A DNA stretch of 64,000 bases from Epithemia pelagica (lineage: Eukaryota > Bacillariophyta > Bacillariophyceae > Surirellales > Surirellaceae): contig OX337240.1 of NCBI GenBank assembly GCA_946965045.2, forward strand, positions 3,038,001 through 3,102,000. The letters run 5' to 3'. Shown here piece after piece: positions 1-11,319 of the stretch. Numbering within the stretch: position 1 is the first letter of the stretch; every line of letters begins with the position of its first letter. The translations under genes were made by a program, and so were the position numbers. Below the pieces are notes generated by a model that was given only the letters and a program-made list of their open reading frames with translations, was not told the origin of the DNA and searched no databases.

Positions 1-729
1 AACGGGCGGCGACGATTGTGCCGCGCTGGCGGCTGCTTCGGGTCCCACCACTCTGGAGGAGGAGGAGGAGGAGGAATTGGAACACTGTGAGAAATGATGG
101 CCTGTAGCAGCACCGCAGTGCGTGGAGCCATGCGGTTCCTCTTGTTGCGGTTCTGGTTGTCGACAGTGTTGGGACAAGAGCATCAATTTCTTATTTTGTG
201 CCTTGAGGCGTCGCTGCTTCTTTTTGGTGTATGCCACGGCTCGCTTCCACTCGGCCATTCGTTTCAGGTACATGGCCTTTTCCTGATTCGCCAGTTCTTG
301 TAGTTCCGCCTTGGATTCGGGATCAATCACATTCCATTTGGCTGCAATCGTTTTGGCCATTTCGGCAAACCCAAGGGAAGCGGGGGATGACGAGGTCGTC
401 GCGTGGACATTGGTTTGTGGACCATGACTGCCGTGTTCCTCTTGTGCCACCAGTAGTCGTTGCCGTTCTTGTTGAAAAAACAAATTGTAGGCGGACAAGG
501 GGCGCTTGGGTTTCTCCAAAACGACCATGCTGTTGCTACCGTGATATTCTTCGTAATTCGGCTGCAAACGGGGAGGCAAAGGACCACAAAGATGGATTGA
601 GAATGACCATGTTGAGATAACATTCGTACCAACGACAACAACAAGCAACAACAACGACAACGACAGCAGCAACGACAACAACAACGGCGCCAAACCGTCC
701 CTCCCATGACTTACAGTGTTGGTAACCAT
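1..729 (-). CDS. HMG-box DNA-binding protein, 3' end outside window
   Basis: A two-exon minus-strand gene. Exon 1 (715-729) is five codons, MVTNT. The intron is 562-714, with a GTAAGT donor and a TTTGCAG acceptor, phase 0. Exon 2 (561 down to base 1) stays open to the window edge, so the C-terminus is missing. Exon 2 encodes a canonical HMG box at about residues 20-100: KPKRPLSAYNLFFQQERQR, then FAEMAKTIAAKWN and a lysine-rich third helix ending MAEWKR. A Ser/Thr loop of about 20 residues separates helix 1 from helix 2, longer than in typical HMGB proteins. A basic KKKQRR-like stretch follows, then a polyserine tract. HMG boxes bind and bend DNA, so a nuclear chromatin or transcription role is inferred. 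The very short first exon is a splice prediction; translation could also start at the Met just before VVLEKPKRP. Confidence 0.82.
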   Translation of the reverse strand, partial: MVTNTVSHGRDGLAPLLLSLLLSLSLLLLVVVVGTNVISTWSFSIHLCGPLPPRLQPNYEEYHGSNSMVVLEKPKRPLSAYNLFFQQERQRLLVAQEEHGSHGPQTNVHATTSSSPASLGFAEMAKTIAAKWNVIDPESKAELQELANQEKAMYLKRMAEWKRAVAYTKKKQRRLKAQNKKLMLLSQHCRQPEPQQEEPHGSTHCGAATGHHFSQCSNSSSSSSSRVVGPEAAASAAQSSPPV

Positions 730-2950
730 CGACTGTCGTAACTGTGGCACTGCTCTTCCCAAAGCCCAAAGCCCTTTGTCCTTTGTATTCTCTTTTGCGT
801 GTAGATCTACTCTCTTGTTTCCGTTCCACGCCGAAGGGCAACCGCAGATTATGCTCAAAAAATATGAGAACCGTCGTTCGCATAACGACTCGCTCTTCAC
901 TTGCTCCTTGCTCCCGCAAACCGCAAACCCTCAGCCAATAATTTAACCCTTTCAGCCCGGCACTTTTTTTGGCCCGGTCACTGACAAATTTGTCACCAAA
1001 AATACATAACAAAATTGCAATCCAGTTAACAAAATGCCACGTGAGTTATGACCAACAACTCGTGATTCAAAAAATGATGACAATATCGTCATTTTCCAAA
1101 CTTGGTATCACAAGATCAATGATCACTTTCAAACGAAGAGGAGGTGAGTCCTGGGCGAACACTCCCTATAGATTAGGCATACGTGGAGTGACGTGGATTG
1201 ATATACCCAAAGAGTATTTTGACTTTTTTGTTAGGTAGTTTGTGCGGTCACTCAAAAAGTGAAATGACTGACATATTTGTCAAAAATAAGACTGGTCTGT
1301 TCAAAGGGAAGGATCAAATTGTATGTGTCGGATTCGAGATAAGCCCATAGATCGAATCGTCTTTCAGCGCTCTTTCGATTGAGCCTGTATATGTCTTGCG
1401 AAATTTAGATATACATCGTTGAATATTTGGTTAAAGTTTGCCCAACGAAACTCTAGTACTGAAAACCCTAATGGGGTTTGTGTGGCACAGGTGTAAGAAG
1501 ACTACGTGAGTCTCGCGTGTGAATGACCTTAGGGGTACGAGCCGCGCGCAACCATAAAACTTTGGAGCGCGATATCTCGAGAGAAGGATTTTTGAAAAAT
1601 CCTTCCGTTTGAACAGACCAGTCTTAAATTTGACTTGCCGGGCTGAAAGGGTTAAGCTGCGTGATTGGTCTGCGTGTTCCTTGGACTGTTCTTTTCATTC
1701 TTGGCTGGTCTGACGTTGCAGTTTCGCTTGTTCCATCGGAGCAGTTCCAGTCACAGATGGATACCGAATATGATTGATATAGAGATCTTTCTTTGCGACC
1801 GTCTGCGACCACTTTAGGTAGAGCAATCGCACAAGATCCGCCGACATCTATCTATTTAGCTACCTAAACTCGGGGATTGACTCCTCCTCTAGAGGAGTAG
1901 TAGAGTCAATACTCCTACGAGTAGGGCTAGTAGTGATTTCGTCCAGCAGTTCCATGGGATGCTGCGTCACGTAATCCGATGAAAGAATGAAACCAAGGAA
2001 CATCCAACGAGTAGAGAAACATCAAACAGGCGTTCGATCTATATAAAAATTTAAATTTGTCTGTGCCTTGGAAGCAAGGATGAACATGTTTGGTTCGGTA
2101 CTGCGAATATGAGGGATCCACGAAGGAACAAGTTTTGGGGGGTACCAACCCAGCGAGAAAGAGGTAGTACCCTCTCGGGAACTTTGTTGCAACACGATTC
2201 AATCGCGCGTTCGAACCAACAGGCCCTCTTGATGAGAGGGATAGTTCTCCTTTTCATAGCCGTGCTACAATGGTGGAACCCCGGTGGTTCTCGACACAAA
2301 ATACAAGAGTCCGAACCAAATGGATTGTTGGTCCTCGTGGAGCGACAAGAACAATGGTCTGGAGGAGATGGATATTCTTGGGTTGGGAGTTCCCAATAAT
2401 CGTACTAGAGGAGTACTTTGTTCAAGCCGAGAGGGAATGGTGATTTCGATTCCATAGATTCCTTCCCATACATGGCATTTTTTGCAAGGTCTCTTCCGAT
2501 GATGGGTCGCGCATTCGACGCTCACCGTTTGGCATTTGGCACGACTCAAACGACCTACATCCCATCGATATGATTCCTATTGTTTAAAAAAGAAAGTGAA
2601 AAGTATAATAGTCTGTCGACAGGTTGTACGAGATGGGGTCGCGCGACCGTCCAAGAATCAAACGACAACACAACCAAAAGACAAAACAAACGAGGACAAA
2701 AGGGTCCGTGAAAGATAGCGAGAAAAAGAAGATTGATTCATCCTCCATTGATGAGGAGTCGGTGACAGCGTCGGAGGCTCTGTTTCTGTTTTGAGTTCGT
2801 GTGGTGTGGATTCCAATCGCTTTTCCAGTGAGGAGAGAGATTCTCCAGATTCCTCTCCTCCTTCCTGATAATTGAAAAGGATCGAGTCTCTTGCACACTC
2901 TCTCTTTCAGGCTCTTTTTGTCGTCCAGTCCAACTAGAATTGTCCACAGA
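730..2950. other. Intergenic region with one MITE
   Basis: It lies between the divergent HMG-box gene and the FYVE/RING gene. Apart from the TTAA-flanked element at 943-1655 I see no supported gene. The small ORFs around 2109-2549 overlap on both strands and show no domain. CT-rich sequence ending in CAG just before 2910 could be a 5'UTR splice acceptor for the downstream gene. Short TACTCCTA-like motifs occur at about 1911 and 2404. Confidence 0.6.
943..1655. mobile_element. piggyBac-like MITE with TTAA target-site duplications
   Basis: A 705-bp element (947-1651) is flanked on each side by TTAA (943-946 and 1652-1655). Its termini form a perfect 16-bp inverted repeat, CCCTTTCAGCCCGGCA. The TTAA duplication and CCY-starting ends are the hallmark of the piggyBac superfamily. 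A second inverted pair lies inside: about 1277-1312 is the inverse of about 1590-1634 with few mismatches (core AAGACTGGTCTGTTCAAA). An 89-codon ORF at 969-1238 shows no DDE motif I recognise, so the element is non-autonomous and would need transposase from elsewhere. Kolobok elements also use TTAA, but the CCCTTT ends favour piggyBac. Confidence 0.8.
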
Positions 2951-5900
2951 ATGGCAGTGCCATCCCAGATGCAAGTTCCACCGCAACCAGTATCCTCCTC
3001 CTCCTTATCGGAACAACCACACGATGAAGCACTTCACCACCAACATCATCATCATCAACAACAACAACAACCAGTCCTTGCTGCTGCCGCCGCTTCCTTG
3101 TCTTCTTCTTCTTCTGCGATACTGGATCCACCGACGGCATTGGTGGCGGATACGGTCGCCGTCGCCGTACCAGAACAAGAGGACGAGGAGGAGCCAGCCA
3201 CAGTCGTGCCGCCTCATCACGAGCAGGAGGAACAACAGGCAGCTGAAGTGCGGGCCGTGATTGTGGCGCAATCGGGCTATCATCTCTACCATCCGCCAGT
3301 GGTAGAACCATGGATATCACCTCCCACCGTGCCAGCCGCACCTCCACCCTCCTCGGCGCAACAGTGGCTCCAGTCTCCTCACGACGACGAAGAAGAGGAA
3401 GCCAAGGAAGAAATTGTACACACCGAAGACGATGCTCAATCTCATCATCATCGACAACAGCAGCAGCAGCAAGTGTCGCCATCATGGTTGTCTCCAGTGG
3501 TATCCAATACGACAGCCATTGCGGTCGTGGAGGAGGAACAGGAAACTACTGCTCCAGCACCACCCTTGGTGGTCGAATCCACAGGGGCACCACCCTCTTT
3601 GGCGGGCATGCCAACCTATCATACTGATACTTCGTCTTCTGTGGTGGAACCCGTTGTGGCTGTGTTGGAAGAACCGAATCATCCAGGTGGTTCCACCACA
3701 GTACCATCAGCCGTTGCCGCCGCCGTTGTAGCACCTTCTTCTGTTTTGTCGTCGTCCTCCGCATCCTTTCATGCCTTGGACGATCACGGGGATCCCGACC
3801 ACGATTCCGAATTGGCCGCCTTGAAACGAGCCGCACTCTTTGGTCGCACCACCCTGCGCGAAACAACGACACTGGCTGGATCCTCTTTTGACAACAGCAA
3901 CAGCAATCCTCCCAACCACCACACGACTTTCTCCGGCACGCTGGTGGGCGGCTGTGTGCCACCTCAACCCCATTTCCCGGACGAAGATTTGGATTTGTAC
4001 TTTGCCCGCACCTGTGAATTTTGGAATGCCGTGGCCCTCGATCAGTACAGTCATTGCTCGTCGAATGGCAGTATTCGATTGGATGGAATCATGGAAGATT
4101 CCATGCGATTGGCCCGACATCATTATCAAGCCTTTTCTAATTCTACTACTTCCTCTCCATGGATATCCTCATCTTACGAAAAGAATCCTTGCGAGGAATC
4201 GGCCACTGTGGTGGAAATTACTCACGAACCTGTCCATCCATCCGATTTGTCGGCTGTGCGAGCCGAATGGGTGGGACCCGCGGATCCAGTATCCACAACC
4301 ACCACAACGACAACCATGCACACTCCCGAGGGACCGCCACCCGTGGCAGCCGCAGCAACTGCTGCGGCGTCCATGTACTTTGATGAGACTGCCGAAGCCA
4401 CTGTGATTGATAGTGTCCCAGCCAGCAAGGCTGAAGGACAAGTCTTGTGGCAACAACATGAACAACAGCACCTGCCACCACACCAGTCCGCCTCGGAAGA
4501 AGCATTGTACCATCATCACCACGCGCACGTCTTGTCGTCCAATCCAGACACGGTCGAGACCGAGGACATGTCGTTTCAGGAATCCTGTTCCTCGCTGGAT
4601 CGCAAACCACCCGCCGTGGACCGGCCCGTTGCTCTTCCAACTACAAGCAGTAATCCGTCCGTCGTTTTGGAACCTAACGAGGATGGTGCGTCTGTCTATC
4701 ATCCCTTGGCCGTCTCGTCCTCGGTGGCGGCCGCGGCAGGCGTGGCCACGCCCGTTGTTTCGTCGAATAGCACCCAATTGGCAGTACCAACCGCTGCTGC
4801 GGCAGTGGCGGATCCCGAAGCCGAAGTGGTGTGTATTGAAGAGGACGACGAGGATCCTCGGTATTGGCGGCATCCCTTGGAACAACCATCACAACAAGAC
4901 CGACACGATGAACCACATGCGACGGCACAAGCCGAACCGGTGGGAACCGATTATACCTATTCTGCGGAATCCGACACAACCGTATCTCGTCGTGTGGGTC
5001 ATGAGCACAATGCCACTGTTCCAAATGACAATGACTACAGCCATGTAGAAGTCAGTGAAGCAGTCGTAGATACGACGAATGTAAACTATTCCAACAGCCA
5101 CAATGCCGCCGATACAGAAGCAGAGGTGGTGTGCATTGAAGAAGATGACGAATATCATCATCCCACCGAGCATTTGGAAGACGCCCAAGCCCAACCGGTA
5201 GGGACCAGTAGCTACAATTATGCCTCGGCCACGGCTGTAACAGACGAACACGACGACATGCCGGACACGTCATCATCTCTTCCAGTCGAGTCTACGACCG
5301 CCATTGTGGTAGAGGAAACAGAGGTTGTGTCGCAATCTCCTGCGACCATTCCATCGGCACAGGCCACCATGTATTCCCCGGAACAACCTTCTGTGGTCGT
5401 CTCGACGCCTGTCACGACAGAAAATGACATTGTGGTGGCTACCCCCACCGAACTGGATTCATCGTCGACGAACGGCGTCATTTATGGCATGACAACACCG
5501 CCACCAGCATCGTCCAGGCCCACGGCCGTGTTGCAAGAAACGTGGGAAACTCCAGTCACGGCCACGGCAACACCATCCACCACACCGCTCACGGCAGAAT
5601 CGACAGTCGATGCCAGGAATGTCCATGCCGTCCTCCTCGTTAATGAAGAAGAAACACCAGTGGTCCAAGGTCAACGGGTCGATCCGGACATGACCAATTC
5701 CGTCGAACCACATCCCGTGGAAGCTGCCGTCATGACCACTCCGATTGGTGATGATGAGAATGACGAAGCTACTCGTTCGCATCGAGCACTGGACAAATTG
5801 TCGTGGAACGACGAGAATGACGACCAGGACCAACCGCATCGCCCAGAATCCACAAGCGATTCACAAAATGACAACCTTTCGACTGCTGTACGCTCCGGCG

Positions 5901-7816
5901 CAACCGCTATGACTCATGAAGCAGGAACTTCTTCTTCCTCCTCGCAGGGGTTGCCTCCACGTGTTCCACCGCCATCTTCTGCTTCTTCTTCGGCGTCGGC
6001 TTCCCATGGACGATCTCACGGGGACACGGTTCCAGAATGGCTCCGAGAAACACCGCCGCCACCCGCAAGAGCCACAATTGGTGATTCCGATCGCCAAGAA
6101 ACGACTCAGTCCACAACGAGTAGCAATGCTTCTCAACGAAGTCAATTGCAATTGGTACGTAACACGGCGCTCGAGCCAGGGCATGTATTCGGTTGGATGG
6201 AGCTCCCACACTAATATAAACTGTCTATGCTTTCGACAGGTATCGGAACGGGCGTCCCAAATGACGGCGCATTTGGCGAGGAGTACTGGAAATGTCATGG
6301 AAAGTCTCTTTGGGGAAGCCAAGCCTCCTCTGTTGGGTCGACGTGGGAGAGCAACGACCAATGACGTGGCACAGTCCATCACACCTCGGACCTTGTTGCC
6401 CTGGTCCGTAATTCAAAATTCCAGCAACCGAACGGTACGCTACATCGAAATGTGTGGATAGGTTTTGAATTCAAGTCCCATTCTCACCCATGATGTTTTT
6501 CTCAGTGGGTTGCGACGTTGCAAACCAATCAAAAGGCGTTGGATAGCAAGAATGTAAAAGAAGCATCCAAGTCATTGAAAGCCTTTAGCTTACCATCCGA
6601 GAAACAGGCAATATGTCTGGCCAAATCGTGGACACCACCGCGAATGGTACAATTCAAAGAAAGTCCTTCTTGTCACATTTGTCGTGTTCGTTTTGCGATC
6701 TTACGACGCCCCTGTCACTGTCGAAATTGCGGCGTATGTATTTGCAAAGACTGTGCTGCTCCATGGCCGTCCAAGATGATCCCCGAAACGTACAATATAA
6801 AGAAAGAAAGCATGGTCCATTCCTGCAAAGCATGTGATTGGCTGTGTAATTCGTTTCGCCTTGCATTGTTGGAAGGCAAGATGGACGAGGCAGTCGCATT
6901 GCATGCCACAGGGAACGTCAACCTCACCACGCCATTTGCTAATGTAAAGGGAGAAGAATTCTACCCAGTTCACTGTGCCGTTCTTGGCGGTAACCTCATG
7001 CTTCTGAAATGGCTCGTGGACGATAACTGTTGTCCTATCAAATCTGTTCGCGTGAGTGGAAAAGCCAAGGAATTGTCCAATCGGTATACACCCATTGTCA
7101 CATCGAAAGGACGATCTCTTCTTGGAATCGCCATGGAGAATGAAGTCGTGGACATTGTTCGTTACCTTGTCGTTAACAAAGGTATATCGATTGCTGGAGA
7201 AAAGGATGTCACTCCAGGAATGCTCATGAGAAATCTGGACAAGGTACTCCGACTCATGCCGGACGCGACCCGAGGAAACAGCCAGCAGGGCCGACGCTCT
7301 CCCCATGCTCCAGCCGTGGAAACGGAACCCCCACCAGAAGAATCACCGTCGTACAATGCAGCAGAGGAACGGGCCTTGTATGAGTCCATGGTGGCCCAAC
7401 AATCGCTTCCTCCGCCTAGTGCCCCCGCCTACGATCCAGACGAACATGCCTATGGTCTTCGAGACGATGCTGTGCATTCTTTCGGCAGTCCATGGGTTCC
7501 TCAGCAGTCGGCTCATCGGAGAGCTCCCACGAGCAGTAGTACGGGAACATCGACTGGAATGATGGACAGTCAGTGGGAACAGGATCTAGCGGGTACCTCT
7601 GTGGACGACAACCCTTCTGTACAAGAGGGGAAAAGCGGTGAAAGCAAGGAAGATGAGGATGATGATGAAGAATGCATCATTTGCTATGACAATAAGATTG
7701 ACTGTGTCGCCACTCCTTGTGGACATCAAATGTGCTGTTTGAAATGTTCCAAGAACATTTCCAGGTGTCCAGTATGTGCGCAAGATTGCGGCTTCCTTCG
7801 AGTCTTTCGACCATGA
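2951..7816 (+). CDS. FYVE-type zinc finger / ankyrin / RING protein with long disordered N-terminus
   Basis: Three exons: 2951-6154, 6240-6434 and 6506-7816. Introns have GTACGT...ACAG and GTACGC...TCAG ends, both phase 0, giving 1,569 aa. Residues 1 to about 1060 are disordered (Ser, Thr, Pro, Glu, His, Ala runs) and repeat an acidic AEVVCIEEDDE block twice. A FYVE/PHD-like finger spans about 1189-1247, with CHICRVRF, the basic RRPCHCRNCG signature and two further Cys pairs. Ankyrin-like helices follow at about 1250-1375. A C3HC4 RING at about 1525-1565 reads CIICYDN...CGHQMCCLKC...CPVC. FYVE fingers bind PI3P on endosomes and RINGs recruit E2 enzymes, so an endosome-linked ubiquitin ligase is inferred. 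The start is the ATG at 2951; an upstream in-frame CTT/ATG stretch from 2891 exists, so the N-terminus is less certain than the domains. Confidence 0.85.
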
Positions 7817-8127
7817 GCCGACGTTGGTGCTTGCTTGGATATAGGATTGGTCCTACTCAGATTCGGCACCACACGGCTCTCATTTCTTTGCGGTCTGTTC
7901 TTGCTCGGTTAGTATGCTAGGATACCTTCATGTATGGTGTCTCGCAGAGGTACCAAAAGCTGTTGAACATGCTTTGGGTTTTGAACCTTGCGTTACAAAA
8001 CAGATGGCTGGCGAAGGAAAAAAAATGGCGGACTGTTCAAATTGATACATTTAATGATATTATAGGTTCAGTTTCGTTTTTGCATCGTGTGTCGATTTCT
8101 GTGACAGTACCAACGTTGTTCGCACAC
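7817..8127. other. Intergenic spacer between convergent genes
   Basis: A shared 3' flank of the FYVE/RING gene and the minus-strand gene at 8128-9057. I see no ORF, repeat or RNA gene in it. Confidence 0.5.
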
Positions 8128-9057
8128 TCAAGCGGCCACTGCCGCAATTTCCCTTGGTGCATACAACTGTCCAAAGTACTGTTGGTCATCCATGTGTTGT
8201 TGGAGGAAGAGTGTCATTTGTTGCACCCGTTCGGCTTCCACGGCATAGACGTCACGATGGGACCAGCAGACGGATTTGAGTGCATTTAATGCCAAGGCGG
8301 CGAGAAACACCAGCGATTCCTTGTCGGTGGTCCCACAGCAGACTTTGGTACACCGTTGCACCAGCAACCGTAGATAGGTTTCCGAGGCCAACTTGAGGGA
8401 TTTGAGCGCCGTGTGCAATCTTGTTTTGGACCCCCATTGCAAGTAGACCAGGTATTCCAGAATGCCATGATTGTAAAAGATGATACTCGATTGTCGGGCC
8501 ACCAATAGACTGGTTTCCTCCAAGCCCTGCTCCATTGTTGGTGAGATGCGCATATAAATTGGAAACAACAAGGCCATTTGCATCGAGGGACAATCAGACT
8601 GAACGACTGCTGTCGCAAGTGACACTGCGTCATTTTCCTCGACTGGATGAATGGAATAAAAGGTGTTTGCATCGTCGGATGAAGGACAAACTGCATGATT
8701 CGGCAGTCGTGTGTCCATCCACGGCGCCTCTGGATGGATTGGATGCAAAGTGTTGTGACGGAAATAATGCATCATGGGAAATTGTTGTACCATTTGCTTT
8801 GTAGTGTGCTGGGGACCTTGGAGAGGTTTGGCAAAGGACTCTTGTAGCGTCGTCAAGGCGTCTCGTTGCAGTTTCAAGGCTTTACCGGAATTGCCATGCT
8901 TAAAGAGAGACACGGCCGCATTGTTCATTGCCAAGGCTTCTCGGTAGGTTTCTAGAGAGGCTTGAATCACCAATGGTTTGGCTGTCGTGCAAGGAGTGGT
9001 GCTATCGGCTTCTCCGACCGATGCGAAAACGGGGGACTGACTGTATTCCATTGACAT
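8128..9057 (-). CDS. Unrecognised helical protein, possibly TPR-like
   Basis: An uninterrupted 309-aa reading frame. The first ATG is at 9057, with a second two codons later; the frame upstream has no ATG. I recognise no family. The segment ALAMNNAAVSLFKHGNSGKA followed by LKLQRDALTTLQ looks like one TPR-type helix pair (about residues 40-75). The central part is more hydrophobic and helical (MALLFPIYMRI, IIFYNHGILEYLVYLQWG), and the C-terminus has another helical run, LVFLAALALNALKS. No signal peptide is obvious. This pattern, a TPR-like helix then variable helical repeats, is common among uncharacterised diatom proteins. It is convergent with the FYVE/RING gene. A real gene is likely because the frame is long and of low Ser content while opposing frames are broken. 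Confidence 0.65.
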   Translation of the reverse strand: MSMEYSQSPVFASVGEADSTTPCTTAKPLVIQASLETYREALAMNNAAVSLFKHGNSGKALKLQRDALTTLQESFAKPLQGPQHTTKQMVQQFPMMHYFRHNTLHPIHPEAPWMDTRLPNHAVCPSSDDANTFYSIHPVEENDAVSLATAVVQSDCPSMQMALLFPIYMRISPTMEQGLEETSLLVARQSSIIFYNHGILEYLVYLQWGSKTRLHTALKSLKLASETYLRLLVQRCTKVCCGTTDKESLVFLAALALNALKSVCWSHRDVYAVEAERVQQMTLFLQQHMDDQQYFGQLYAPREIAAVAA

Positions 9058-9949
9058 GCTCCAGGGCCTTGGTTTGGTAGGCAATGATTAACGAATGTGA
9101 TGAGTGGATCAAAAAAGTCTAATCGTGATCTATTCTTTCTTGAAACACACTCTTCTCGTTCCAATCCAACGATATGCCAATCTGTCGGTGAGAAATGTCA
9201 TGAGATTCCAGTGGCATGACTTTATATGTGAGAATTCGAAAATTCTAAATTGTAGTACCGCTACGCCCACCGAGCTACAAGCATTCATAGTATTGTATGT
9301 TTTGGACAGATTCAGCTTCACCCCATTCGCATTTTGCATTTTGCCGTCTGGTTGGGGCGAGATGAGAGACACTGCATGGAGCATGGAGCGTTCGTAGCAC
9401 GAAATAACCCTGAATTCGATGACCTTGGATGACCCTCTTTTTACAGTCCCAACTCATATCTCCTATCTATAGAAATCCGGGAAGGCTTGTTCGCCATCCG
9501 ATTCGTCTAAGAGTACGAGTACTCGGCAAACACTCTCTGCAAAATAATAATACTCATCAGGTCAAATGTCTCTACTATCGATGACTCTCGATGACCCTCT
9601 ATCTACAGTCCCAACCCATATCTATAAAAATCCGGAAAGCTACGTAAGCCTTTTAAATTTTTGTAGATTGTGTACATGTATACTGTATACTCGTATTCTA
9701 GAATTTCCGATCAGGTCTTTTTCTCTCAAAATGCGAAGCTGGCATTGCCAGCCAAACAGCTTGTGGTTTCAAGCTCAATGGAAAGAACGAGACATTAACG
9801 ACCAAACGGCATTGAGACGATGCTCGTTTTTGTCAGTTGTTGAATGGTATCATAAATTTTTGGCGGGTGACCAAACCAGGCCACAACTCACGGTTGTTTG
9901 CAGTGCTCATTTTCTGTCTCCCTCGCTATCTCGATACAAACCAACGATC
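9058..9949. other. Intergenic region with a diverged direct repeat
   Basis: No supported gene. Two diverged copies of one segment lie about 160 bp apart, at 9428-9480 and 9590-9637. Both contain GATGACCCTCT, ACAGTCCCAAC, CATATCT and AAATCCGG, and each is near a GTACGAGTA/GTATACTCG stretch and a shared ATCAGGTC. It looks like an old local tandem duplication in a promoter region between divergent genes. Confidence 0.55.
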
Positions 9950-11221
9950 ATGGACTCGTCTTCGACTTCGTTCCTTCCGCGCAGTTGCCTCAAGAACACA
10001 GCTCACGGCAAAAAGAATCCAGTCTTTGTGATGAATCTCCCAAAATCCGATGAAATGGACAAGAAGAATAGCAGCAATCACAAGACGATTCCTCGTTCGT
10101 CCCTGCGATCCTCTTCTCGTCCTCGCCGTCGTGGATTGGGCTTTGGTTTTTTCCAAGGCAACAACGACAAGAATAATGCTGCGGTACTCATGATTAACAA
10201 GGATCCCTCCATGCGCAGTTTGTCGAGTGAAACCTTGGCCACTGCCGATTCCTACAGCAGTGCCAGTGCTGGTGTGAACCGCTATTCGGAAGATTCAGAA
10301 GACGACGACAATCAAAGTTTGAGTGGCGATTCCTTGCTTACCACAAGTGGCCATGGTTCCAATGCCAGTTTTTATACCTCTCTTTCCTCTTCGTCACTCA
10401 TGTCGACAAACAGCAAAAAGACGGTACACTTTTGGTTCCACGACACTCCAGACGATGACAACAGCAAACACCACAGCAAATAGGATGACTTTTTGTTGGC
10501 GGATGGCAATGATTTCTGTTCCTCCTTTGCCTGTTGCGCCGATGACTTACTCCTCCCAGAACAAGACGAACCGGAACAAGAAGCCTCTTCCCTTTCCTAC
10601 AATAACAAGACCGAGGCTGGGCCGTTGTGGTCTTCTTCCAGTGCGGCTCCGGCTTCCGCAAACTCGGCCTCCTCTTCCTCGTCCAAGAATCACCAGCCAA
10701 CACACGAGGCATTCCTTCCACCACCCCAAGAATCCTTGTCGGAACAAGAGTATTGTGCCGCCTTTTGGAGCAAGGCGGAATTGACAGCCATTCAACAACA
10801 GGCCCGCAAAGAAGCGATTCGAGCCACACGCAAGGACGCCAAATTGGTTCCCTATTTGCTCTATTGTGCCGGTCAAGACGACAACCACGAGACACATTCG
10901 ACGGATGCAACCGCAAGTTTGGCACCCAAATCCCGAGGAAACCGATTGAGACGACAAACATCTTCGTCGTCCTCGTCTTCCTCGGGTGCTGCCTCGTCTT
11001 CCATGGCCGCCAATGAAGGTTTGACCTTTCAAAAGGCACTCAAGTATATTTATCTTTACGAAAGCCGACAAAGCAAAGATTCTTTGGACAATTTAGCGGA
11101 GCTCCTGCATGACACACCAGTCGCAAGCAGAAGTTGTCTATCTACGGTAGTAGGAGAGGCGTTCTTGCAAAGAGAGAGACGGCTTGTTGTTCTTTCTCCA
11201 AGGCTAAAAGATCACCGATAA
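9950..11221 (+). CDS. Unrecognised low-complexity protein with an in-frame TAG
   Basis: An ATG at 9950 opens a Ser/Asp/Lys-rich frame (SCLKN, RSSLRSSSRPRRRG, KKTVHFWFHD) that meets TAG at 10481-10483. The same frame then continues without interruption to 11221 (FCSSFACC, EYCAAFWSKAELTAIQQQARKEAIR, polyserine, YIYLYESRQSKDSL). In-frame continuation on both sides suggests one gene of about 423 codons. Three explanations fit: a small intron, for example 10424-10483 (GTACAC...AATAG, 60 nt, phase 0) that removes the stop; a nonsense mutation; or stop readthrough. The proposed acceptor lacks a pyrimidine tract, which weakens the intron model. A VHF/VRF motif followed by an FW-x3-E-L-x2-I segment resembles several uncharacterised diatom proteins I have seen; no function is claimed. 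Confidence 0.6.
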
Positions 11222-11319
11222 GAGCTCAAAATAGTCGGCTTAGAGAGAATATACATATGTATGTACTGTGGTAAAATAATGCCATGCAAGAGGGATTCAT
11301 TGAGACGTTTGTATGATGT

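Noticed and set aside
969-1238. 89-codon ORF inside the TTAA element
   Set aside because: No transposase motif, high in polar residues; open by chance within a non-autonomous element.
2109-2549. Overlapping ORFs on both strands
   Set aside because: Under 100 codons, no domain, composition like shuffled sequence.
2934-5874. Many antisense and alternate-frame ORFs over the FYVE/RING gene
   Set aside because: By-products of repetitive Ser/Thr/Pro codons; the plus frame alone carries recognisable domains and splices correctly.
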